DNA of 41,505 bases from Candidatus Eisenbacteria bacterium (lineage in GTDB: Bacteria > Eisenbacteria > RBG-16-71-46 > CAIMUX01 > JAHJDP01). The notes below the pieces were generated by a model. That model did not search any database and was not told the origin of the DNA. It saw only the letters and a program-made list of their open reading frames with translations. Position numbers and translations under genes: made by a program. Of the stretch, positions 17,030-24,374 are shown piece by piece; position 1 is the stretch's first letter, and each line of letters opens with the position of its first letter. Where the stretch lies: assembly GCA_018831195.1 (NCBI GenBank), contig JAHJDP010000004.1:117776-159280 (forward strand), given 5' to 3'.

Positions 17030-18115
17030 ATGAGAGGCCATATAAGAATCATCCTGGCTGTCGGGCTTCTCGTCGCCATCTCGACGACGCCTCTTGCGGC
17101 CGTCCCCCCCCCTCACCCCTTGAGCGCTTCAGGAGGTATGAAGGAGACCGAGCAGGTTCTCCTTCAAACCGACCGGGTTATCGAAAGGGCCCGCGATCTT
17201 GTTCGGGATGCCGGTTCCATCCAAAGGACGGCTGTCGCCATCCAGGCCGAAGCCTTCATGGATAGAGCCCAACAATCCCAGCGGGATGCCTGGGGAGACT
17301 TTCGCCGGCAGCGCTGGGCTCAGGCAGCCAATATCTCGCTGAAGGCGAGGGAATATGCACTGAAGGCGATTGAGCTTTCACAGGTTGAATTCAAGGCACA
17401 CGAAAGCCTGGTCACCCTGTTGGAGCAGACTCGGGAAATGGCGGTTGAAGCAAAGGCGGAGATTCGCGAGAGCGGCCGGCCTGAAGCCATCCAATGGCTG
17501 CAGACGGCGGAAGACCAGCTCCGACGGGCTCAGGAAGCCTACCGGGAGACACGGTTGCGGCAATCGATACGTTTCGCCGTCGTGGCGCGTGATCTGATCC
17601 GCCGAGCGCTGGATGCCTCCCGCGGCAGCGGACCCGACGAGGTGGGGCGAGTCCGATCGGATCTTGAACAAACCGATGGCTTGCTCCTGGAGGTGGAGGC
17701 GTCACTCCGAGAAGGATTGGGGGGATCGGATCTCCAAACCATGGTACAGCGGGCCAAAGAGGTCCAGGATCGCTCGTGGAGGGCCTATCGGGATGGAAAA
17801 CCGAAGCAGGCGTCGCGTTTAACAAATATCGCCCGCGAGCGCGCCCTGGCCGTTCTGCTTCATCTCCAAGCCGCCCCCGACCCACAGGATTTGCAGGCCA
17901 GTCTGAACCTGCTTTCCTCGCTCTACGAGTCGATTCAATCGGCGGCCGCATCAGTGGATGATGAATCCATCCGCCAACTTCTCCTGCGTGGCCGGGAGCA
18001 TCTCCTGAAAGCGGAGCGGGAGATGGCGGCTGGCAAGATAGAACGGGCCCTCAATGAGGCGCGGGCATCGGAAGCACTCCTCCGCGAGGCATCCGAGCGG
18101 ATCCCGTCGCCGTAA
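17030..18115 (+). CDS. Periplasmic helical protein with four internal repeats
   Basis: 361 residues from the ATG at 17030 (GAGGAGAG upstream). A signal peptide is clear ('IILAVGLLVAISTTPLAAV'). The mature protein is almost entirely predicted helix and shows four repeats of about 70-80 residues: 40-115, 124-195, 208-278 and 287-353. Each contains a polar helix, then a core such as 'RAQEAYRETRLRQSIRFA', 'RSWRAYRDGKPKQASRL' or 'KAEREMAAGKIERALNEA', and an Ala-rich helix ending 'ARE-x-A'. The core resembles TPR-like helical hairpins. No family was recognised. It lies between the two-component pair and a beta-barrel-like gene, 71 bp after the regulator, so an envelope role is likely. Confidence 0.75.
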   Translation: MRGHIRIILAVGLLVAISTTPLAAVPPPHPLSASGGMKETEQVLLQTDRVIERARDLVRDAGSIQRTAVAIQAEAFMDRAQQSQRDAWGDFRRQRWAQAANISLKAREYALKAIELSQVEFKAHESLVTLLEQTREMAVEAKAEIRESGRPEAIQWLQTAEDQLRRAQEAYRETRLRQSIRFAVVARDLIRRALDASRGSGPDEVGRVRSDLEQTDGLLLEVEASLREGLGGSDLQTMVQRAKEVQDRSWRAYRDGKPKQASRLTNIARERALAVLLHLQAAPDPQDLQASLNLLSSLYESIQSAAASVDDESIRQLLLRGREHLLKAEREMAAGKIERALNEARASEALLREASERIPSP

Positions 18116-18156
18116 TCCCGGGGTGACACGGCGCCATCCAACCCCTGGGAACCGAT

Positions 18157-19557
18157 ATGGAACGGGAGAGCATCACATTGTCTCAATCCCCGCCTCCGCG
18201 CAGACCCAGGTTCGCCCTTCCGATATATACTTTAACATTCCTCTTTGTCATTTTCGCCGGCGGAGGTCCGTCTGGTCCCTCGCATGCCGGTGAGTGGCGT
18301 CTCGAAGGGGATCTGGGCTTTGAGGTCGAGTCGGTGACCGAGACCTTCAGCGTTCCCGATACAATGATCGATACGGTTCATGTCGATCCGGACACGCCGA
18401 TAGAAGAGCAATTGGAGTCGGTGCGGTTCCGAGACCACGACGCCCTGACGGACGGGCTGCTTCGACTGGAGCTGTCCTACCTCAATCCGGTCTGGGATCT
18501 CTCTTTCCAGAGCCGGCTGGCCACGGGTTCCGGGCGGACCCGCGAGATCCTTGAATGCGAAATGATCAGCAATCGCCCCCAAACGGGCCGGCTGATCCTG
18601 CGAAATGATTTTTATGGGCAATCGGGGGGGGGCGAGAGCCAGGACGGCTTTCAGAATGAGACGAGCCTGAGCTGGCATCCGCCTGGATTGCACGACGGAT
18701 GGGATCTGCGCTGGCGCAATCGATGGGAGCATTCCAAGAGCTGGGGGGATTCCATAAGCCGTGTCTTTAATTATGACCGGGCTCGAACGGGGATGAGGCT
18801 TCGGAAGAATTGGGGATGGTCCCGAGAGCTTTGGCTCGAGTTGGAATGGGGTGGCAAATGGTTGGATGAAAGCACGGTGGGATCCTACAACTCCCTCATC
18901 ACCCGAATGGGGACGGAGTTGAGCATGGCGTCAAACCTCCCTCTTTCCGCTACCTATTCATTTGAGCGGAGGCGTTATAAAGGCTCAAACGCCCTCACGA
19001 ATTCGTTCCGGGAGCATATTCTGGATCTCTATATCACCCGCCGCGCCCTCGGAGAGTCCCATCTCGAATCCCGGATGAATTTCCACTATACAGACTATGA
19101 CACGACCGGGACCATCTTTTTTGATAATGTTCAATGTGAAGGCTCGATCCTTCTCCGGCGTCACCTTTTTGGTGATTGGAGTTTAAAAACCGGGCCCGGC
19201 GGCGGGTGGCTCACACAGGTCGAATCGGGGGGCGCCGGATCGTATCAAACGGCCTACCTCCAATTGGAAGTATCTTATGAGCCGATACGACACGGCTGGT
19301 TCAATGCAACGACGCGCTGGGGACGCCGTGACTATACGGAGGCGTCATCGAGTCAGATTATTGTTTTCGAGGGTTATAACCTGAGTCTGGCTCGCAGCGA
19401 TTACACTTTTGCAAGTCTCAGCCTGTTGGGCGACGTGGAGCTCGGCTGGGGTCTTTCCATCGAGGGGTTCCTCCAGTACGACCTGGAGTGGCATGATAGC
19501 GCCGATGATGATTTCAAGCTCTCGACCCTTACACTGAGGATAGCCCGCGATCTTTGA
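18157..19557 (+). CDS. Probable outer-membrane beta-barrel protein
   Basis: 466 residues. A signal sequence with a long polar start precedes 'YTLTFLFVIFAGGG' and likely cleavage near 'SHAGEW'. The mature part is rich in alternating aromatic/polar strands: 'LLRLELSYLNPVWDLSFQSR', 'LWLELEWGGKWLDES', 'YSFERRRYKG', 'HLESRMNFHYTDYD', 'WSLKTGPGGGW', 'WFNATTRWGRRDY'. It ends 'LSTLTLRIARDL', a strand-like finish, though not with the classical terminal Phe. About 16 or more strands seem likely. No specific porin or transporter family was recognised. It is 41 bp downstream of the helical-repeat gene and probably co-transcribed with it. Confidence 0.72.
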   Translation: MERESITLSQSPPPRRPRFALPIYTLTFLFVIFAGGGPSGPSHAGEWRLEGDLGFEVESVTETFSVPDTMIDTVHVDPDTPIEEQLESVRFRDHDALTDGLLRLELSYLNPVWDLSFQSRLATGSGRTREILECEMISNRPQTGRLILRNDFYGQSGGGESQDGFQNETSLSWHPPGLHDGWDLRWRNRWEHSKSWGDSISRVFNYDRARTGMRLRKNWGWSRELWLELEWGGKWLDESTVGSYNSLITRMGTELSMASNLPLSATYSFERRRYKGSNALTNSFREHILDLYITRRALGESHLESRMNFHYTDYDTTGTIFFDNVQCEGSILLRRHLFGDWSLKTGPGGGWLTQVESGGAGSYQTAYLQLEVSYEPIRHGWFNATTRWGRRDYTEASSSQIIVFEGYNLSLARSDYTFASLSLLGDVELGWGLSIEGFLQYDLEWHDSADDDFKLSTLTLRIARDL

Positions 19558-19588
19558 CGATTAGCCCGGCAGGATCAGATGACTCGTG

Positions 19589-19618
19589 TTGACGCGGTTT
19601 TCTACCGATGACTATACT
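19589..19618 (+). promoter_or_regulatory. Candidate promoter for the YbbR gene
   Basis: TTGACG (19589-19594), 18-bp spacer, TATACT (19613-19618), in the 121-bp gap upstream of the YbbR gene. The hexamers are near consensus. Transcription would start about 55 bases before the ATG at 19679. Confidence 0.6.
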
Positions 19619-19678
19619 AGTCGAAGAGATCCATTGGACCGTCACTCCATAACCTCAACCCTCCAAAGAGTCCAATAA

Positions 19679-20617
19679 ATGCTGGGTGGGATTCGAAGGC
19701 TGGTTTTACAAAACATCGGGTTGAAATTTACCTCACTCGTCCTGGCGATTGCGTTCTACCTCCATGTCTTCTCCATACAGGTCCAAGAGTTCTCGATGTC
19801 AATCCCGCTCCGGCTGACGGATATACCCAGCGAAATGACCTTGACGGGAGAGATTCCAGCCACCGTTGAGATCATGGTTCAGGGATCGGGAAAGGAACTC
19901 CTAAAGCTCCGCGCCCGCCGGTTGTGGACTCAAATCAGCGTGGCCGACGCGGGGGAGGGAAGGTTCCAGCGCCCTATCGTCGCCGGCGACATAAGCCTGC
20001 CCCCGGATATTGAGGCCCAGACGGTGGAGGTCATCCGTCCGAAAGTGCTGGACCTTGTCTTTGACCGGCTGGAGGAAAAGCGAGTGCCGGTCTTTCCCAC
20101 CATCACCGGCGCCCCCTCATCCGGTTTCTTGGTCAACGGCCCGGTGCAGGTTGAGCCGGATTCGGTGACCCTGCGGGGTCCCCGCAGGCTTCTCGACCGG
20201 TGCGAGTTTTCCAGAACCCTGGATCTGGGAATTCAGGGAGCGACCGGTCCGCTGCGGGCAGAGGTCCAGCTCGGCACGCCGGGTGGCGTGATCGCTGATC
20301 CCCCCAAGGTGATGGTTGTCGTTCCGATCGAACGTTTGATAGTCCGCTCGATTCAGGGATTGCCCATCGAGGTTTTAAGGAGCAGTTCTATTCGTCATGT
20401 TCAATTAGAGCCGGAGACGGGTAGCGTTGAGGTGCTGGGGCCCGAGAGCGTCGTCGCTCGGTTGCGGCCCGAGGATCTCGTATTGAGGATCGATGCCCGG
20501 AACTTGAGAGCGGGGACCCACATGCTCATGGTCAGTGTGGTTCTAACGCGTGATGTTGAGGATCTGGTTTCGGTCGAACCGAGTTACCCGGAAAGATTTA
20601 AAGTCACACTTGAATAA
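19679..20617 (+). CDS. YbbR-domain protein (CdaR-like)
   Basis: 312 residues. An N-terminal 'NIGLKFTSLVLAIAFYLHVF' is the typical YbbR membrane anchor, followed by repeats of the YbbR beta-fold: 'VQEFSMSIPLRLTDIPSEM', 'VEIMVQGSGKELLKL', 'VPVFPTITGAPSSGFLVNG', 'VEPDSVTLRGPRRLLD' and 'IEVLRSSSIRHVQLEPE'. In Firmicutes, the YbbR protein CdaR modulates the diadenylate cyclase CdaA, encoded just upstream. Here no cyclase gene is adjacent; the upstream neighbour is the beta-barrel-like gene. Its role in c-di-AMP control is therefore inference. No strong ribosome binding site precedes the ATG. Confidence 0.86.
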   Translation: MLGGIRRLVLQNIGLKFTSLVLAIAFYLHVFSIQVQEFSMSIPLRLTDIPSEMTLTGEIPATVEIMVQGSGKELLKLRARRLWTQISVADAGEGRFQRPIVAGDISLPPDIEAQTVEVIRPKVLDLVFDRLEEKRVPVFPTITGAPSSGFLVNGPVQVEPDSVTLRGPRRLLDRCEFSRTLDLGIQGATGPLRAEVQLGTPGGVIADPPKVMVVVPIERLIVRSIQGLPIEVLRSSSIRHVQLEPETGSVEVLGPESVVARLRPEDLVLRIDARNLRAGTHMLMVSVVLTRDVEDLVSVEPSYPERFKVTLE

Positions 20618-20692
20618 TATTTTTATGAACCTGTTCCTCGCTAGAGGGCTGCAAAGAGCCGTGCCATCGGAACGGGAGACAAGGAGGATCCC

Positions 20693-20893
20693 ATGGAAAA
20701 GCAGGAGTTTCCCTACTGCCCCATATCGCGGCAACTCTGCCAGCAGGGAAAGGTTTTCGCTGATTCCCAATCCCAGAAGGATTTAACGTTCTGTGCCTTT
20801 TGGCATCTCGCTGAACACCGCTGTGTCTTCCGGATGGTAGAATATGATCTCTTTAATATTGCACGATCAATGGATGAGATCCGCAGCCGATAA
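20693..20893 (+). CDS. Small four-cysteine protein, unknown function
   Basis: 66 residues with an excellent ribosome binding site (AAGGAGG, 20680-20686, before the ATG at 20693). Cysteines are at 9, 16, 34 and 44 in 'YCPISRQLC' and 'FCAFWHLAEHRC', a C-x6-C-x17-C-x9-C pattern that could bind zinc or an iron-sulfur cluster; the metal is inference. No signal peptide or membrane segment is seen. The 'C-A-F-W-x6-C' half resembles small cysteine proteins of several Gram-negative phyla, but I cannot name the family. It lies 75 bp after YbbR and ahead of the HU gene, with its own promoter region after it. Confidence 0.7.
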   Translation: MEKQEFPYCPISRQLCQQGKVFADSQSQKDLTFCAFWHLAEHRCVFRMVEYDLFNIARSMDEIRSR

Positions 20894-20943
20894 CCGGCTC
20901 CATGAGCCTATTCGGGATACGGGGCAGGAACGTCAAACGGCCC

Positions 20944-20971
20944 TTGACGTTAGTTGAAAAAACCCGATAAT
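20944..20971 (+). promoter_or_regulatory. Candidate upstream promoter of the HU/IHF gene
   Basis: TTGACG (20944-20949), 16-bp spacer, GATAAT (20966-20971). It overlaps nothing coding and precedes a second promoter-like pair 34 bp downstream, suggesting tandem promoters for the DNA-binding protein gene. Confidence 0.5.
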
Positions 20972-20977
20972 TTTCTG

Positions 20978-21006
20978 TTGACGGCCATTCGATGGGTTGC
21001 TAAGGT
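20978..21006 (+). promoter_or_regulatory. Candidate downstream promoter of the HU/IHF gene
   Basis: TTGACG (20978-20983), exactly 17-bp spacer, TAAGGT (21001-21006). It lies about 110 bp upstream of the ATG at 21115 and forms a tandem pair with the preceding promoter-like site. Confidence 0.55.
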
Positions 21007-21114
21007 GTAACCACTTCTCCCTGACGGACTTCTGTGAGTTTCAGGGGCGAGGCTGGGTTTTCATCTTTCCACGGCAGTCAAGAGAGATCGTTTCACAGAG
21101 GATCAGGAGGGGCC

Positions 21115-21399
21115 ATGACGAAGGCGGACCTGGTGGATGAAATCGCCGATCGCACAGGCTTGACGAAAAAAGATGTTGCTGAGACGGTGGATCAGTTCTT
21201 GGAGGCTGTCTCTAGATCTCTGATCAACGGCAAACATATTGAAATCAGAGGATTTGGGACGTTTAGGGTCCGTGATCGGAAGCCACGCATGGCTCGCAAT
21301 CCCCGAACTGGGGATTCGGTGCCTGTCCCGGCCCGGCGCGTACCTGTCTTTAAGGTTTCCAAAGAACTGAAAGAAAAGGTCGCGAACGCCGAATCCTAG
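21115..21399 (+). CDS. HU/IHF-family nucleoid DNA-binding protein
   Basis: 94 residues, the standard length, from the ATG at 21115 (AGGAGG 5 bases upstream); the longer reading from 21034 lacks family residues. It begins 'MTKADLVDEIADRTGLTKKD', has the dimer helices 'VDQFLEAVSRSLINGKHIEI', the conserved 'RGFGTFRVRDRKPRMARNPR' leading into the DNA-binding arm, and ends 'VFKVSKELKEKV'. It bends and wraps DNA as a dimer. The longer arm and 'RNPRTGD' pattern suit either HU or IHF; the two cannot be separated by eye. Confidence 0.95.
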   Translation: MTKADLVDEIADRTGLTKKDVAETVDQFLEAVSRSLINGKHIEIRGFGTFRVRDRKPRMARNPRTGDSVPVPARRVPVFKVSKELKEKVANAES

Positions 21400-21427
21400 G
21401 ACCCTGGTGGCGCCGAGGAGCGGGGTT

Positions 21428-21444
21428 GGGCCTATTCTAGGCCC
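21428..21444 (+). terminator. Short GC-rich hairpin after the HU/IHF gene
   Basis: GGGCCTA (21428-21434), loop TTC, TAGGCCC (21438-21444). It lies between the HU/IHF stop and the rsmI start. No T-tract follows, so it may be a weak terminator or an mRNA-processing stem. Confidence 0.35.
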
Positions 21445-21480
21445 GGTTGATCTTCCGTTTCCGGCCGAAAGGGTGCCGCG

Positions 21481-22236
21481 TTGCCGCGAGAAAAATCTGC
21501 TCGAGACACTAGGGGGCAACACCAAGGTGGGGCGCCTGGTGTACTCTATATTGTGGCGACCCCCATGGGTCATCTCCAGGACATAACCCTGAGAGCCATT
21601 GAGGTTCTCAGGGATGTTTCCTTTATTGCCGCCGAAGACACCCGAAGAAGCCGAACGCTCCTTTCCGCCCATGGTCTCACCGGAAGGCTTGTCAGTTACC
21701 ATGAGCACAATGAACGGCAGCGGACCCCCGGTCTTCTTGAAGAACTTCTGCAGGGACGGTCGGTAGCCCTTATCAGTGATGCAGGCAGCCCCCTCATCAG
21801 CGATCCTGGCTACCATATTGTTCAGGCGGCCATCCAAGAGGGGATTCCGATTCAGGTCATTCCCGGGCCCTCATCTGTTATCGCAGCCCTTCAAGTAGCG
21901 GGATTTACGGCCGACCGGTTTATCTTTCATGGGTATGCGCCGCGCACATCGGGCCGGAGAGAACGGTTTCTGGATGAAGTGGCGGCCGATCCACGAACAC
22001 AGGTTTTCTTTGAAACGCCGCACCGCATCCGGCGGACATTGGATGCAATGACAAGTCGGTTCCCCCGCCGGGATATGGTACTCTGCCGAGAACTCACAAA
22101 AGTCTATGAAGAGACATTGAGAGGGACGCCCGAAAAAATCCTGGAGAGGATCGGTGAGCGGTCCCTGAAGGGCGAAATGGTTCTTGTCGTCGGTCCGCAA
22201 TCGAAGGAAGGCCGTGGAAGGAGCGCCGGTTCATGA
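21481..22236 (+). CDS. rsmI: 16S rRNA (cytidine-1402-2'-O)-methyltransferase RsmI
   Basis: 251 residues. The family motifs are all visible: 'LYIVATPMGHLQDITLRAIE', 'IAAEDTRRSRTLL', 'VSYHEHNE', 'ISDAGSPLISDPGY', 'IPGPSSVIAALQVAG', 'FFETPHRIRRTL' and 'LCRELTKVYEE'. It 2'-O-methylates C1402 of 16S rRNA in the decoding centre using SAM. The start is TTG at 21481, with GAAAGGG upstream; the first 19 residues are a polar extension before the first strand. The C-terminal domain found in longer homologues is missing or very short. It overlaps the next gene by 4 bases (ATGA). Confidence 0.94.
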   Translation: MPREKSARDTRGQHQGGAPGVLYIVATPMGHLQDITLRAIEVLRDVSFIAAEDTRRSRTLLSAHGLTGRLVSYHEHNERQRTPGLLEELLQGRSVALISDAGSPLISDPGYHIVQAAIQEGIPIQVIPGPSSVIAALQVAGFTADRFIFHGYAPRTSGRRERFLDEVAADPRTQVFFETPHRIRRTLDAMTSRFPRRDMVLCRELTKVYEETLRGTPEKILERIGERSLKGEMVLVVGPQSKEGRGRSAGS

Positions 22237-22859
22237 TGTCTTCCATTAAAAGGGGCGCCCGTTCCACCATCGCCCCCCTTGCCGGCTGGCTGGGCAAAAG
22301 GGGTGTGCATCCCAACACCTTGACCCTGCTGGGCCTCCTTTTCGCCGGGATCACCGCGGTTCTTTTGGCCCAGGGCCGCCTGCGCCTGGCGCTCATCCCT
22401 TATACATTAAGCGGATTGGCCGATATGCTGGACGGCGCTGTGGCGCGGGCGACGGGCCGCGGTTCGGCCTTTGGCGCGGCCTTGGACTCCACCGTCGATC
22501 GTGTCGCCGAGGGCGTTGTTCTCGGCGGTCTTCTTCTCGGTCTGCTCAATGCGCCGCCCGGGGGCACGGTTCTCTGCGTTTCGTCGATCCTCCTTTTTCT
22601 CATCAGTTCTTTTCTGGTCAGTTATACCCGGGCGCGGGCTGAGGGCCTGGGACTCGAATGCACCGTCGGTTGGATGGAGCGTCCCGCCCGGTTGGTTCTG
22701 CTGGCGATCCTTCTACTTCTGGGCCGGTCGGTCCTTCTTCCGGGACTGATCATCTTGGGTCTCCTGACGACGTGGACGGTGATTCAGAGGATGATTCATA
22801 TTAGCCATGAGGTGGGGCGGCTCGCTCGAAATGAAAAGACCCGCAAGGTCGCGCCATGA
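22233..22859 (+). CDS. CDP-alcohol phosphatidyltransferase
   Basis: 208 residues, multi-pass. The diagnostic CDP-alcohol motif D-G-x2-A-R-x8-G-x3-D-x3-D is intact in 'DGAVARATGRGSAFGAALD' followed by 'STVDR'. Upstream 'HPNTLTLLGLLFAGITAVL' is also typical. The 'DSTVDRVAEG' ending resembles phosphatidylinositol-phosphate synthase/archaetidyl-type enzymes more than plain PgsA, so the acceptor could be inositol phosphate or glycerol phosphate; this is a tentative reading. It acts at the inner membrane in phospholipid synthesis. It overlaps rsmI and tmk by 4 bases on each side, so translation is coupled. Confidence 0.9.
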   Translation: MMSSIKRGARSTIAPLAGWLGKRGVHPNTLTLLGLLFAGITAVLLAQGRLRLALIPYTLSGLADMLDGAVARATGRGSAFGAALDSTVDRVAEGVVLGGLLLGLLNAPPGGTVLCVSSILLFLISSFLVSYTRARAEGLGLECTVGWMERPARLVLLAILLLLGRSVLLPGLIILGLLTTWTVIQRMIHISHEVGRLARNEKTRKVAP

Positions 22860-23545
22860 GCCGAGGGGTTTTTATCTCCTTTGAGGGGGGCGAGGGATCG
22901 GGGAAATCGACTCAGATTTTGAGGCTGGCCGAGTCGTTGAAATCTTCGGGATTCCAGGTCGTTGTCTGTCGCGAGCCGGGGGGAACACCGCTCGGCGAGG
23001 CGGTTCGCGACCTGCTTCTCAAGATCCGCAAGGATCCGCCCGCGGCCCTGACCGAATTGCTTCTTCTTGAGTCATCACGATCCCACCTCGTCCAGCAGGT
23101 CATCCTCCCCGCACTGAAAGAAGGTCGGATTGTTCTCTGCGACCGTTATGCCGATGCGTCGATGGCCTATCAGTGGGGGGGAAGAGGTTTGGCTTCGGAT
23201 CTTGTTAGGAATCTCAATAAAACAGCGACCGGCGGTCTGACCCCTGATCGGACGGTTCTTCTTGATATGGATCCAAGCGAAGGGCGGCGGCGCCAGGGCC
23301 GGGCGGGCATGGATACCGATCGCATGGAGAGCGAGAATCTGGAGTTTCATAGTAAAGTGCGCTGTGCCTATCTCTCTCTTGCGAAAGAAGAGCCTGGACG
23401 ATTCATCGTGGTTGATGCAGCGCAGGGGATAGATCAACTGGCGGAAGAGATCCTCCGACAAGTACAACCTTACTGCCTTGAACGGTTGACACCATCCGGG
23501 AAGACTTTTGGGAAAACTGAGGGAGGCATCCATCATGCACCCTGA
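22856..23545 (+). CDS. tmk: Thymidylate kinase
   Basis: 229 residues. Phosphorylates dTMP to dTDP with ATP. The P-loop is 'FISFEGGEGSGKSTQ', followed by the DR(E/P)-type substrate motif 'VVVCREPGGTPLGEAVR', 'LLLLESSRSHLVQQVILPAL' (ordinarily 'FxAxRxQH'), 'VLCDRYADASMAYQ' and the lid 'GRRRQGRAGMDTDRME'. The last 25 residues are an extension beyond the family end. It overlaps the phosphatidyltransferase by 4 bases and larB by 11. Confidence 0.95.
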   Translation: MSRGVFISFEGGEGSGKSTQILRLAESLKSSGFQVVVCREPGGTPLGEAVRDLLLKIRKDPPAALTELLLLESSRSHLVQQVILPALKEGRIVLCDRYADASMAYQWGGRGLASDLVRNLNKTATGGLTPDRTVLLDMDPSEGRRRQGRAGMDTDRMESENLEFHSKVRCAYLSLAKEEPGRFIVVDAAQGIDQLAEEILRQVQPYCLERLTPSGKTFGKTEGGIHHAP

Positions 23546-24374
23546 TCGCATGCGGCAGATACTTGAAGATGTCCAATCGGGCGTGATGACGGCTGATGCT
23601 GCGATGAGCGCCTTCCGACGGCTCCCCTTTGAGTCGCTGAACGACCTGCGATTGGATCATCATCGGCATCTTCGCTGCGGTTTTCCGGAAGTTGTTTTTG
23701 GACTGGGCAAAACGCCGACCCAGGTGCTGGATGCGGCCAAGGGTCTTCAGGCATCCGGCAGTCCTCTTCTCGTCACCCGTGTTGATCCAGAGACAGGACC
23801 TCTTCTGCAGAAGCAGTTTCCAGCAGGGCGCTGGAATCGCCGCGCCCGCTGCTTCATTTTGGCCGGTGAGTCTCTCATTCCCCCGGCCGGTCTTGTAGGC
23901 ATCTTGTGCGCCGGGACGAGTGACCTCCCTGTTGCGGAGGAGGCTGTTGAAACGGCCCGCGCCATGGGAGCCGAGGTGGAGTTTACGGCCGATGTGGGGA
24001 TTGCCGGGCTCCATCGTCTCAGCGATAAAAAGGAGCTCCTCCTATCGGCGGATGCCCTCGTTGTTGTCGCGGGCATGGAAGGGGCTCTGGCGAGTGTCGT
24101 GGGAGGACTTACCGACAAGCCCGTGATCGCGGTTCCGACCAGCGTCGGCTACGGCGCATCCTTCAAAGGTCTAACCGCCTTGTTGGCCATGCTCAACAGC
24201 TGCGCTTCCGGGGTTGTCGTCGTCAATATCGACAATGGTTTCGGCGCGGGTTACACCGCTGCCCTGATTGGACGGGGTCGATGCGCCGCAATGAAGGATG
24301 TCCGTCTTCCGGAGAAGCAACTGAGGAAACAACCGGAGAAGCCGCCGAAGAAACGACCGGGGAAAGAACAATGA
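23535..24374 (+). CDS. larB: LarB: pyridinium-3,5-biscarboxylate mononucleotide synthase
   Basis: 279 residues from ATG at 23535 (GGGAGG 8 bases upstream). LarB carboxylates and hydrolyses nicotinate adenine dinucleotide in the first step of nickel-pincer cofactor synthesis. The protein shows an N-terminal helical region, then 'GFPEVVFGLGKTPTQVL' and the PurE-like core 'VGILCAGTSDLPVAEEAVETA', 'ADVGIAGLHRL', 'VVVAGMEGALASVVGGLTDKP', 'VIAVPTSVGYGASF', 'LLAMLNSCASGVVVVNIDNG' and 'GFGAGYTAALI'. These are family hallmarks. The C-terminal ~20 residues are a Lys/Pro-rich tail encoded by short near-repeats. It overlaps larC by 4 bases. Confidence 0.94.
   Translation: MHPDRMRQILEDVQSGVMTADAAMSAFRRLPFESLNDLRLDHHRHLRCGFPEVVFGLGKTPTQVLDAAKGLQASGSPLLVTRVDPETGPLLQKQFPAGRWNRRARCFILAGESLIPPAGLVGILCAGTSDLPVAEEAVETARAMGAEVEFTADVGIAGLHRLSDKKELLLSADALVVVAGMEGALASVVGGLTDKPVIAVPTSVGYGASFKGLTALLAMLNSCASGVVVVNIDNGFGAGYTAALIGRGRCAAMKDVRLPEKQLRKQPEKPPKKRPGKEQ

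Noticed and set aside
7565-21428. 13-base repeat AGGAGCGGGGTTG at 7565-7577 and 21416-21428
   Set aside because: Several 13-base repeats are expected by chance in 41 kb of this composition; no shared structure around the copies.
24300-24370. Short GA-rich near-repeats at the larB/larC junction as a regulatory or mobile element
   Set aside because: They encode the Lys/Pro-rich LarB tail and look like simple low-complexity coding sequence.
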